Positions 1 through 6,362 are shown, counted from the stretch's first letter. The stretch is DNA of 6,636 nucleotides from Alphaproteobacteria bacterium (GCA_005888425.1 VAZF01000443.1:1-6636), one strand, 5' to 3'. A program made the numbers and translations. Notes: generated from the letters alone by a model not told the origin.

Positions 1-502
1 CCGGCAGCGCCAATGGCGCGAGACCCACGCTCGTGATCAGCCGCAGCAAGGCCCAGCCGACCGCGCCGCCGGCGCCGGCAGGCGGCCCTCCGGGGATCTG
101 CAACACCGAGCAGGCGAGCGCGCCCAGGATCAGCGCCGCGCCCAGCATCGCGAGGCGCCGCGCGAAGCGGTGCACCGGCCGCCGAAGCATCAGGCGAAAC
201 GCCCAGCCGAGCAGCACGGCCGGCACCAGATAGGCGGCAAAGCCGACGCTCTGCATCAAGAGATCGGCGATGACTGCGCCGTCATAGCCGAGATAGTTGC
301 GCGGCGGCGCGGCGACCGCGGTGTCGAACGAGGCGTCCCCCGGGAAATAGGTCAACAGCGCCAAGACCAGCAGGAGGCTCGCCAAGACCAGCAGCGCGCC
401 CAACGCCTCGAACACACGGTATTTGACACCGCTGAGGACGTCGCCCCAGAAGCGCACGCGGCCGCCAAAGCCGCGCATCGCCAGCTGCGCCGATCTGGCC
501 AT
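1..502 (-). CDS. ftsK: DNA translocase FtsK, N-terminal part (runs off the left edge)
   Basis: This is the first 167 codons of a gene that continues beyond position 1. FtsK is a septum-anchored DNA pump that helps clear and resolve the chromosome terminus at division. Only the membrane domain is present here. Residues about 31-52 form a first hydrophobic helix, followed by a periplasmic stretch with the FtsK-like pattern FPGDASFDTA (53-62) and PPRNYLGYDGAVIAD (66-80). Further hydrophobic helices lie at about 82-104, 116-134 and from about 149 on. The ATG at 502-500 is well supported, because an in-frame TAA lies only two codons upstream (511-509), so no longer start is possible. A GGGGGA stretch upstream could serve as ribosome binding site. 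It lies 81 bp downstream of the aminotransferase gene on the same strand, with no obvious terminator between. The motor and gamma domains lie outside the window. Identification is from recognition of the N-terminal pattern. Confidence 0.85.
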   Translation of the reverse strand, partial: MARSAQLAMRGFGGRVRFWGDVLSGVKYRVFEALGALLVLASLLLVLALLTYFPGDASFDTAVAAPPRNYLGYDGAVIADLLMQSVGFAAYLVPAVLLGWAFRLMLRRPVHRFARRLAMLGAALILGALACSVLQIPGGPPAGAGGAVGWALLRLITSVGLAPLALP

Positions 503-583
503 TCCCGGTTAATCCCCCACCCGCCGGCCGCGCAGCCCTCCCCCGAAGGCCGCGATCCTCAAGCGTCCGACACGCCTATCTTC

Positions 584-1777
584 TTACAACACCCGGCGAA
601 TCCGTTCAAAGGCGGCGCTCAAGGTCGCCTCGTCATGGACGATCGCGAGCCGGATATAGGGCTCGCCCGGATTGGGCCTTCCCGCCGCCGCCCGCGCCGT
701 ATAGCCGCCCGGCAGCACGCGGATCGCTGCGTCGCGCCATAGCCTGAGCGCCGCCTCCTCGCCATGGCCGACCTCGAGCCACAGGAAGAATCCGCCGTCC
801 GGCCGGTAGAACCCGTACCGCCCCGCGAGCGCTTCCTCGGCGAGGTCGAATTTGCGCCGGTACCGGTCGCGGTTAGCTTCGACGTGCGCCTCGTCGCGCC
901 ACAACGCCGCCGCTGCGGCCTGCACCGGCAACGGCACTTGGCAGCCGCCATAGCTCCGCAGATGCGCGTAATGCCCGACCAGCCGCGGATCGCCCGCGAC
1001 AAAACCGGAGCGCAAGCCGGCGGCGCTCGACCGCTTCGACAGCGAATGAAACACGACAACATTCTCAAAACCGTCGCCGAGCGCGGCGCAGGCTTCGAGC
1101 GCTCCGGGCGGCGGCGCGCGGTCGTAGATCTCGGCGTAGCACTCGTCGACCGCCAGGACAAAATCGTATTCGCGCGCAAGCCGGATCGCCTGCTTCAGAT
1201 AATCGAGGCTCGCGATCGTGCCCTGCGGATTGGCTGGCGAGCACAGATAAAACAGCGCGGTGCGTTCGAGGGTCGCGCGCGGGATCGCCGCGAGATCGGG
1301 CATGAAGCGGTTGTCGCGCGTTGCGTCGAGAAATACCGCCTCGGCGCCCGCCATCGTCGCCGCGCCGTTATAGACGAGGTAGTATGGGTTCGGCACGAGC
1401 ACGACCGGCTGCTGCCCGCGCTTCTCGCGCGGTACGACGAGGCTCGAAAACAAATAGAGGCCCTCTTTGGTGCCGGCGAGGGTCAGGATGTGCTTGTCGG
1501 GTTCGAGAGCGCCGGCCGGGAGGCGGTAGCGCCGCGTCAGCCAATCGGCGATGGCGCGGCGCAATTCCGGCGTGCCGTTCATCGGCGGATATTGGTTCCA
1601 CTTATCCGCGTTGGCCGCCAATGTCTCGGCGAGAAGCGGCGGCGGCTGATGTTGCGGCTCGCCCAAAGACATCAGGATCGGCGGATCGTTGACCCGTGGC
1701 GTCACCGGGTTCAACAGCGTGCGCAGCGCCTCGAACGGATAATCGGAAAGAGTGTCGAGCTGCGGGTTGAGCGGCAC
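584..1777 (-). CDS. dapC: DapC-like class I/II aminotransferase (PLP-dependent)
   Basis: A 397-residue fold-type I PLP enzyme of normal length for the family. The N-terminus (NPQLDTLSDYPFEALRTLL at 4-22, then LSLGEP-type MSLGEP at 36-41) resembles N-succinyldiaminopimelate aminotransferases, which transfer an amino group from glutamate in the succinylase branch of lysine and diaminopimelate synthesis. Visible active-site residues are Asn183 in SPANPQGT, Asp211 and Tyr214 in DECYAEIY (pyridine ring contacts), Lys248 in SLSKRSS (Schiff-base lysine), Arg256 in GLRSGF (phosphate contact) and Arg376 in YIRLA (substrate carboxylate). All expected catalytic residues are present, so it should be active. 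The start is GTG (1777-1775) with AGGA six bases upstream (1787-1784). It ends in TAA, 81 bp before ftsK, and could be co-transcribed with it. The exact substrate is inferred; another amino acid or keto acid in the same subfamily is possible. Confidence 0.85.
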   Translation of the reverse strand: MPLNPQLDTLSDYPFEALRTLLNPVTPRVNDPPILMSLGEPQHQPPPLLAETLAANADKWNQYPPMNGTPELRRAIADWLTRRYRLPAGALEPDKHILTLAGTKEGLYLFSSLVVPREKRGQQPVVLVPNPYYLVYNGAATMAGAEAVFLDATRDNRFMPDLAAIPRATLERTALFYLCSPANPQGTIASLDYLKQAIRLAREYDFVLAVDECYAEIYDRAPPPGALEACAALGDGFENVVVFHSLSKRSSAAGLRSGFVAGDPRLVGHYAHLRSYGGCQVPLPVQAAAAALWRDEAHVEANRDRYRRKFDLAEEALAGRYGFYRPDGGFFLWLEVGHGEEAALRLWRDAAIRVLPGGYTARAAAGRPNPGEPYIRLAIVHDEATLSAAFERIRRVL

Positions 1778-1783
1778 GCGCGA

Positions 1784-1787
1784 TCCT
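1784..1787 (-). promoter_or_regulatory. Ribosome binding site for the GTG-started aminotransferase
   Basis: AGGA on the minus strand lies six bases before the GTG at 1777-1775. This supports the GTG as the true start, and the protein begins with the expected N-terminal family pattern a few residues later. Confidence 0.55.
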
Positions 1788-1832
1788 GCGGCGAGGGGAA
1801 CCGGCCGCAGGTTACGCGATCACTCAAGCAAT

Positions 1833-1878
1833 GTCATTCCGGGCCCGCGTTCGGGCCGCGCCTGCTGGCATCCCGGAA
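1833..1878. repeat. Short palindromic intergenic repeat (CATTCCGGG/CCCGGAA type)
   Basis: The left end, GTCATTCCGGG (1833-1843), is identical over 11 bases to the left end of the larger element at 6363-6516. Inner arms TTCCGGG (1837-1843) and CCCGGAA (1872-1878) can pair, and GC-rich complementary stretches lie between them. It sits between the terminator of the small secreted-protein gene and the start of the aminotransferase gene. Repeats with this core are common between genes in Bradyrhizobium-like genomes (from memory). It looks like a shortened or degenerate copy, since the right end lacks the matching GAATGAC. Confidence 0.6.
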
Positions 1879-1880
1879 GA

Positions 1881-1917
1881 ACAAACAAAAAAGCGGCCCG
1901 CCGCCGCATCCGGGCCG
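1881..1917 (-). terminator. Intrinsic terminator after the small secreted-protein gene
   Basis: On the minus strand, CGGCCCG (1917-1911) and CGGGCCG (1900-1894) form a perfect 7-bp GC stem with a 10-base loop. After one C comes TTTTTTGTTTGTT (from 1892 down). It starts about 25 bases after the TAA of the gene at 1942-2184. Strong stem plus U tract is the classical Rho-independent form. Confidence 0.8.
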
Positions 1918-1941
1918 AGCCGCCTTTGCACAGCGGAGACG

Positions 1942-2184
1942 TTATTCGGTGTGGCAGACCTTGACGGTCTTCATCGCACTCTCGGCCTCGGTGCGGCTGT
2001 GATAGACCGTTCCCGTGGGGCCGACGACCGTGTACTCGGTCGAGGTCGGCTGCTTGTCGACGATCTCGCAGCGCTTCGTCTTGACGTCCTGCACGACGTA
2101 AAAGGACGTCGTGGAGGTCTGTGCCGCGGCCGACAGCGCAAAGCCGACAAGAAACGCGCCGGCAAGTGCAATATTGACCTTCAT
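1942..2184 (-). CDS. Small secreted two-cysteine protein, function unknown
   Basis: An 80-residue protein with a clear Sec signal peptide: Lys2, a hydrophobic core at about 5-18 and a likely cut after Ala in the SAAAQ stretch (residues 18-22). The mature part is about 59 residues and starts in a TSTTSFYVVQD segment. It has exactly two cysteines, Cys39 and Cys77, which could form one disulfide in the periplasm. I recall short exported proteins of this FYVVQD...KRC...VC type as widespread in Hyphomicrobiales, without a known function, and I do not assign one. The ATG is preceded by GAGGAG seven bases upstream (2197-2192). It has its own possible promoter (2220-2244) and an intrinsic terminator, so it looks monocistronic. 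The upstream GGAAC motif hints at general stress control, which is inference. Confidence 0.85.
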   Translation of the reverse strand: MKVNIALAGAFLVGFALSAAAQTSTTSFYVVQDVKTKRCEIVDKQPTSTEYTVVGPTGTVYHSRTEAESAMKTVKVCHTE

Positions 2185-2219
2185 CCTCGCTCTCCTCGCA
2201 GCAGGGTGCTACTGCGGAG

Positions 2220-2244
2220 AACAGGACGATCCGGGCCAAGTTCC
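2220..2244 (-). promoter_or_regulatory. Possible EcfG-type (general stress) promoter
   Basis: The minus strand reads GGAAC (2244-2240), 16 bases, then TGTT (2223-2220). The alphaproteobacterial EcfG consensus is GGAAC, 16-17 bases, CGTT, so the -35 matches fully and the -10 in three of four positions. It would start transcription about 25-30 bases before the ATG at 2184, leaving room for the GAGGAG site. It is a single short match in GC-rich DNA, so it is only a candidate. Confidence 0.4.
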
Positions 2245-2290
2245 TGATCGGCCCGACCTGAGATCGTCCGAGAAATGCTATCGGCGCCAC

Positions 2291-2329
2291 GGGTGGAGGC
2301 GGGTGGAGGCACGCTTGCGTCCTCCACCC
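2291..2329. repeat. 10-bp tandem duplication plus hairpin
   Basis: GGGTGGAGGC occurs twice in tandem (2291-2310). The second copy (2301-2309) pairs perfectly over 9 bases with CCTCCACCC at 2321-2329, and the loop contains ACGC/GCGT, which could extend the stem past one bulged base. Because the first copy has the same sequence, either could pair. It lies between the CBS gene and the secreted-protein gene and has no T run on either side, so it is not a standard intrinsic terminator. Confidence 0.6.
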
Positions 2330-2338
2330 CGTCAATGC

Positions 2339-2360
2339 TCTCCGGCCGGAGGGCCGGAGA
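2339..2360 (-). terminator. Perfect hairpin just after the CBS gene (possible terminator or mRNA end)
   Basis: TCTCCGGCC (2339-2347) and GGCCGGAGA (2352-2360) form a perfect 9-bp stem with a 4-base loop. It begins six bases after the TGA of the CBS-domain gene. No U tract follows, so it may protect the transcript's 3' end or act with Rho rather than terminate alone. The position right behind a stop codon is the main support. Confidence 0.45.
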
Positions 2361-2366
2361 CGATCG

Positions 2367-2705
2367 TCAGGCGGCTTGGTTGTGCTGCTCGCTGGGCCGC
2401 GCGATGCCGCGCAAGGCCTTGGCGGCGTTCGCCTCCTTTTTCGCGAGGTCGCTGAGCGAGACAATGCCGACGAGCCGCTTGTCGCGGCTCACGACGGGTA
2501 CGCGCACGTTGGTGTCAGGGCCCTTGCCGTCGGCGATCCCGCGCACCGCGATGTCGCGGTCGGTGATCATGCCGACGAGGCGATCCCCGTCGGCGACCGG
2601 CAGCACGCCGCAATCGCATTCTTTCATCATCTGCGCCGCGTGACGCAGCGTGTCGTCCGGACTCGTCAGTTGGGCGGTGCGAGTCATGACATCGCGGATC
2701 TTCAT
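2367..2705 (-). CDS. CBS-domain protein with an apparent in-frame deletion in the second CBS repeat
   Basis: A 112-residue protein starting MKIRDVMT. CBS pairs usually sense adenine nucleotides, and small stand-alone CBS proteins of this type are common in rhizobia with unclear targets. The first CBS repeat is complete (about 1-66): DVMT at 5-8, CGVLPVADGDRLVGMITDRD at 32-51 and AVRGIADGKGPDT at 53-65. The sequence then jumps from DTNVR (64-68) directly to VPVVSRDKRLVGIVSLSDLA (69-88). In relatives I recall, about 35 residues lie between these, beginning with a second VM(T/S) motif and ending in a QVRRLPV stretch, and the whole protein is about 140-150 residues. So helix and first strand of CBS2 seem to be missing, with the frame kept. 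The start at 2705 is chosen over an ATG at 2744 because AGGAGG lies six bases upstream and the family begins here. The product may be stable or may be a decaying gene. Confidence 0.8.
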   Translation of the reverse strand: MKIRDVMTRTAQLTSPDDTLRHAAQMMKECDCGVLPVADGDRLVGMITDRDIAVRGIADGKGPDTNVRVPVVSRDKRLVGIVSLSDLAKKEANAAKALRGIARPSEQHNQAA

Positions 2706-2711
2706 AGCCGA

Positions 2712-2717
2712 CCTCCT
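2712..2717 (-). promoter_or_regulatory. Strong Shine-Dalgarno that sets the CBS gene start
   Basis: AGGAGG on the minus strand with six bases to the ATG at 2705-2703. It rules against the longer reading from 2744, whose added 13 residues do not match the family. Confidence 0.8.
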
Positions 2718-2780
2718 CTTTAGAGAGGGCTCGCGTCCCGGCAATGGTCAGATCGTAAGCACCGGGGCGCGGCCCAGCAT

Positions 2781-2807
2781 CTGGCCTCGATCTCATGTCG
2801 AGGCCGG
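2781..2807. other. Intergenic hairpin upstream of the CBS gene
   Basis: GGCCTCGA (2783-2790) pairs with TCGAGGCC (2798-2805) around a 7-base loop, and the stem can extend by a T-G wobble and a C-G pair to 2781/2807. It lies 76 bp before the CBS start codon. There is no U tract on either strand. It might end the upstream transcript or be a remnant of a repeat. Confidence 0.4.
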
Positions 2808-2873
2808 GTCTCCTAGCTTTCCCAACACGGAGCCGCTGAGGCTGTTCCGGGCTCGGCGGATACGTTCATGCCG

Positions 2874-2906
2874 GCCGGCGCCTTCGCGCTAACCGGCAGC
2901 GCCGGC
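2874..2906. other. GC-rich hairpin just behind the VOC fragment
   Basis: GCCGGCGC (2874-2881) and GCGCCGGC (2899-2906) form an 8-bp stem with a 17-base loop, starting 13 bases after the TAG of the VOC remnant. No T run follows on the minus strand. It may be a weak or Rho-assisted transcript end for the efflux unit, but stems like this also arise by chance in such GC-rich DNA. Confidence 0.35.
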
Positions 2907-2919
2907 GGATTTCGTTGGG

Positions 2920-3279
2920 CTAGCGGTAATCTCCGGCGGCATTGAAGCCGGCGTCTTCCGCGAGAACCCCCTTGCCGGGGACGTAATTGACCTCGATCCG
3001 CGTACCGACGGGATCCTCGAACAGCACCGAATAATATCCCGGCGCCCAGGGACCTCCCTCCGGCACATGCACGATCTTGGCTTCCTGCTCGCGCAGAAAA
3101 GCGAAGACCTGGTCGACATCCTCGCGGCTCCGCGCACGGAAGCAGAAATGATGCAGCCCGACACTCCCCTGCACAAACCGCTGTGCCTCGTATTCGGGTT
3201 TGCAGCGCCCCACCCCGACTGCCGTCCGTCCGCCGACATAATAGATGCTGTCCTCGCCGGCGAAGCCATCGTCCTTAAG
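2920..3279 (-). pseudogene. VOC-superfamily protein (glyoxalase/dioxygenase fold), 5'-truncated
   Basis: The recognisable protein spans 119 residues, from LKDDGFAGEDSIYYV to a TAG at 2922-2920. VOC enzymes are built from beta-alpha-beta-beta-beta modules that bind a metal. Here the end of module 1 (SIYYVGGRTAVGVGR, 11-25) and a full module 2 are visible: GLHHFCFRARSREDVD (41-56, possible metal ligand His43 or His44), GPWAPGYYSVLFEDP (76-90) and RIEVNYVPGKG (94-104, possible ligand Glu96). The first 30-40 residues, with the opening strand and its metal-binding His, are absent. Instead the reading frame runs straight into DNA that codes, in another frame, for the end of the RND pump, whose TAA (3277-3275) overlaps the first recognisable VOC codons. 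No ATG or GTG lies in frame near the break; the ATG at 3269 is out of frame. An in-frame ATG exists at 3405, deep inside the pump gene, but its extra residues look like noise. Most likely a dead gene left by a deletion. Confidence 0.75.
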
Positions 3280-6200
3280 AGACCTGCGCCAGCTCGCGCG
3301 ACCGGGTCGAGCGCGCCGCGGCGAGATGGTCTTTGGCAAGCACGGTGTAGACCGCCGGCAGCACGAACAAGGTGAACAGCGTCCCGATCGACATGCCGGC
3401 GACAACGACGACGCCGATTGAGAAGCGGCTCGCCGCGCCCGCGCCGGATGCGGTCAACAACGGCACGAGCCCCACGACCATCGCGGCCGTCGTCATCAGG
3501 ATGGGGCGCAGCCGGACCCGCGCGGCCCGCTCGATGGCGCGGCGGCGGTTAAGCCCTTCCGTCACCTGCAGCTGGTTGGCGAACTCGACCATCAGGATGC
3601 CGTGCTTGCTGATGAGCCCGATCAGCGTCACGAGCCCGACCTGTGTATAGATGTTGATCGTCGCCAGCCCAATGAACAGCGGCATCATCGCGCCGCAGAT
3701 CGACATCGGCACGCTGACAAGGATCACGAGCGGGTCGCGCAGGCTCTCGAACTGCGCCGCCAGCACGAGAAAGATGACGACCAGCGCGAACACAAAGGTG
3801 ACAAGGAGCTGGTTGCCCTCCTGCACATATTGCCGCGCATCCGACAGGTAATCGTGGCTGAACCCCGACGGCAGCTTCTTGGCTTCCTGCTCAAGGAAAT
3901 CGACCGCCTGACCCATCGTGACGCCGGGCATCGGCACGGCCTGGAATGTCGCCGAGTTCAGCTGGTTGTAGCGGGTCAGCGCGTTCGGTGCGGTTTTCGT
4001 TGAGACCTTGACCAGATTGGAGAGCGGCACCGGCTGCCCCGCCGCCGAGGTCACATAATATTGCGTCAGCGTGTCCTGGCTCAGCCGCCCGGTGCGCGGC
4101 ACCTGCGGGATGACCTCATAGGAGCGGCCGCCGAGATTGAAGCGGTTGACGTAATTTTCGCCGACAAGCAATGCCAGCGTATCGCCGATCGCCTGCATCG
4201 TGATGCCGAGCTCGTTTGCCTTGTCGCGGTCGATATCGACGCGGATCGTCGGCTGGTTGAAGGCGAGATCGCTGTCGGTGACGATGAAGAGGCCGCTCTT
4301 GCGCGCGGCGGCCTTGATCTGCTCCATCGCTTGATAGATCGGCACGAAATCGCCGGTCGAATCGATGACCATCTGCACCGGTAGGCCGCCGATCGAGGCG
4401 GGCAGCGGCGGCAGCGAGAACGCAAACGCGTTCATGCCTTCGACCGCGCTGACCTTTTGCTGCAACACCGTCTTGATCTGCTGCGCCGAGCGCCCGCGCT
4501 CGCCCCATGGCTTCAGGATGACGCCGGCGATCCCTTGATTGGGCCCGAACCGGCCGTTGACGACAAAGCGCAACTCGGCTTCCGGGATCGAGGTAAAGGC
4601 TTTGTCGAGCTCCTCGCCATAGGAGTCGAGATAGTCGAGGTTGGCGTATTGCGGTCCCTTGGTCAGCGCGAACAAGACGCCCTGGTCTTCCTCCGGCGCC
4701 AGCTCCTTGCTGGTGTTCAGGTACATAAAGCCGAGCGCGACGAACACGGCGGCCGCAAACAAGGCGGTCACCGGCCGGTAATCAAGCGAGTGCTCCAGAC
4801 GGGTCCCGTACCATTGCGCGAGCCGCGAGAAGGTGTTGTCGATAATCCGCGCAAAGCGGCCCTGCGTCATCGTGCGGGTCAGGAGCAGCGAGCACATCAT
4901 CGGCGACAAGGTCACCGCGACAATGCCGGAGATGATCACGGCGCCCGCCAAGGTGAAGGCGAATTCGCGGAATAGGGTGCCGGTGACGCCGCCCAGAAAC
5001 CCGATCGGCGCGTAGACCGCCGCCAGGGTCAAGGTCATCGAGATCACGGGGCCGGCGATCTCGCGCGCGCCGATCAGCGCCGCCTGCGCCGGGCTCTTGC
5101 CCGCCTCGATATGGCGGTAGACGTTTTCGAGCACGACGATCGCGTCGTCGACGACGAGACCGATCGCCAGCACCATCGCGAGCAGGGTCAGCAAATTCAG
5201 GCTAAACCCGAGGGCAGACATGATAATGCCGGCGCCGACCAGCGACAGGGGGATCGTCACGATCGGGATCAGCACCGCGCGGAAGCTGCCGAGGAACAGG
5301 AAGATGACCACGACCACGATGACGACCGCTTGCCCGAGCGTCATCTGCACCTCGTCGATCGAGGCCTGGATAAAGCGCGTCGAATCGTAGGCGATCTGCA
5401 TCTTGACCGAGGGCGGCAGGTTGCGCTGGATCTCCGGCAATAGCCCGCGAATGCCCGCGACGATCGATAGCGGGTTGGCGGTCGGCGTCGCCTGAATCCC
5501 GATAAAGACGGCGTGCTGGCCGTTCATCGCGACGCTCGATGTCCAGCTCTGCGCGCCGAGATCGACCGTCGCGATGTCCTCGAGGCGCACGAGCGCCTCC
5601 TTCGAGGACTTGACGACCATGCGCTTGAACTGCTCGACATTGACGAGGCCGGTGCCGGCCTCGACATTGGTGACGGTGTAGAAGCCTTTCGCCTGTCCCG
5701 GCGCCGATTGGTAGTTGTTGGCGCGGATTGCGAGCGCGACATCGTTGGCGGAAATGCCGCTCGCCGCCATGCGCGCCGGATCGAGCCACAGCCGCATCGC
5801 AAAGGTCTGGCCGCCGAGAATGTCGGCCGAAGCGACGCCGTCGACAGTCGACATCAGCGGCTGCACGACGCGCGTCAGAAAATCCGAAATCCCCGCGCTC
5901 GACAGATCGGCGCTGGAGAAACCGACATACATGACGGCCGTCGTCTGGCCGGTCGATTTCAGGATGATCGGGTCCTGCGCCTGGTTCGGGATCAGGTATT
6001 TGACCTGCTGCACCTTCGCCATGACGTCGGTCATCGCCTGGCTCGGATCGTAATTGAGCCGGATATAGGCGGTGACCGTGCTGGTGCCCTGGATCGAGTT
6101 CGAGGTGAGATAATCGATGCCTTCGGCTGTCGCGACCGCCTGCTCGATCGGCGTCGTGATAAAGCCCTGGATCAGATCGGGCGAGGCGCCGGGATAGACG

Positions 6201-6346
6201 GTCGTCACCGTGATCGTCGTGTTGAAAAGCCGGGGATACTGCCGGATCTGGAGGCCCAGCATCGCCTTCAGCCCGATCAGCAGAATGAGCAGGCTCACGA
6301 CAAGCGCCAGTACCGGCCGCTTGATAAAGATATCGGTGAATTTCAT
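3275..6346 (-). CDS. RND multidrug efflux pump, inner-membrane permease (HAE-1 type)
   Basis: A complete 1023-residue pump of the AcrB/MexF kind, which exchanges protons for drugs or other amphipathic compounds and works as a trimer with an adaptor and an outer-membrane channel. It starts MKFTDIFIKRPVLALVV, typical of the family. Twelve helices fit the hydrophobic segments: about 12-31, then 336-353, 358-378, 385-408, 433-452, 463-488, then 525-543, 846-865, 872-892, 900-922, 946-966 and 977-1003. The two large periplasmic loops lie at about 32-335 and 544-845. The proton-relay residues are present: Asp400-Asp401 in GLVVDDAIVVLENV (helix 4) and Lys914 in LISKHG (helix 10). The start has AAGG eight bases upstream (6358-6355). 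The adaptor gene lies upstream on the same strand, separated by a palindromic element. Substrates cannot be told from the sequence. The C-terminus ends at the VOC break; it looks natural, but a few residues may have been replaced. Confidence 0.95.
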   Translation of the reverse strand: MKFTDIFIKRPVLALVVSLLILLIGLKAMLGLQIRQYPRLFNTTITVTTVYPGASPDLIQGFITTPIEQAVATAEGIDYLTSNSIQGTSTVTAYIRLNYDPSQAMTDVMAKVQQVKYLIPNQAQDPIILKSTGQTTAVMYVGFSSADLSSAGISDFLTRVVQPLMSTVDGVASADILGGQTFAMRLWLDPARMAASGISANDVALAIRANNYQSAPGQAKGFYTVTNVEAGTGLVNVEQFKRMVVKSSKEALVRLEDIATVDLGAQSWTSSVAMNGQHAVFIGIQATPTANPLSIVAGIRGLLPEIQRNLPPSVKMQIAYDSTRFIQASIDEVQMTLGQAVVIVVVVIFLFLGSFRAVLIPIVTIPLSLVGAGIIMSALGFSLNLLTLLAMVLAIGLVVDDAIVVLENVYRHIEAGKSPAQAALIGAREIAGPVISMTLTLAAVYAPIGFLGGVTGTLFREFAFTLAGAVIISGIVAVTLSPMMCSLLLTRTMTQGRFARIIDNTFSRLAQWYGTRLEHSLDYRPVTALFAAAVFVALGFMYLNTSKELAPEEDQGVLFALTKGPQYANLDYLDSYGEELDKAFTSIPEAELRFVVNGRFGPNQGIAGVILKPWGERGRSAQQIKTVLQQKVSAVEGMNAFAFSLPPLPASIGGLPVQMVIDSTGDFVPIYQAMEQIKAAARKSGLFIVTDSDLAFNQPTIRVDIDRDKANELGITMQAIGDTLALLVGENYVNRFNLGGRSYEVIPQVPRTGRLSQDTLTQYYVTSAAGQPVPLSNLVKVSTKTAPNALTRYNQLNSATFQAVPMPGVTMGQAVDFLEQEAKKLPSGFSHDYLSDARQYVQEGNQLLVTFVFALVVIFLVLAAQFESLRDPLVILVSVPMSICGAMMPLFIGLATINIYTQVGLVTLIGLISKHGILMVEFANQLQVTEGLNRRRAIERAARVRLRPILMTTAAMVVGLVPLLTASGAGAASRFSIGVVVVAGMSIGTLFTLFVLPAVYTVLAKDHLAAARSTRSRELAQVS

Positions 6347-6354
6347 CGACCACG

Positions 6355-6358
6355 CCTT
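6355..6358 (-). promoter_or_regulatory. Ribosome binding site of the RND pump gene, next to the palindromic element
   Basis: AAGG with eight bases to the ATG. Only four A residues (6359-6362) separate it from the end of the element at 6363, so a stem formed by the element would sit close to the ribosome site. Confidence 0.5.
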
Positions 6359-6362
6359 AAAA

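Noticed and set aside
764..2002. Long plus-strand open frame (412 codons) opposite the aminotransferase
   Set aside because: It mirrors the aminotransferase and the small secreted-protein gene, has a low-complexity Arg-rich product with no domain pattern, and reflects GC-rich codon bias on the other strand.
1820..2464. Minus frame of 214 codons spanning the terminator and the small secreted gene
   Set aside because: It crosses the intrinsic terminator and the repeat, is Arg-rich, and is a frame shadow of the better supported 80-residue gene.
2706..2735. Sigma-70-like promoter just before the CBS gene (TTGCCG, 16 bases, TAAAGA)
   Set aside because: The transcript would start at or after the Shine-Dalgarno site, so it could not serve this gene.
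2706..2744. Longer N-terminus for the CBS protein from the ATG at 2744
   Set aside because: The added 13 residues do not fit the family, and a consensus AGGAGG sits at the right distance from the ATG at 2705.
2889..3269. ATG-started minus frame of 126 codons beginning just after the pump stop
   Set aside because: It is out of frame with the VOC homology in the same DNA, and its product has no recognisable pattern; AAGGA lies only two bases before the ATG, too close to work well.
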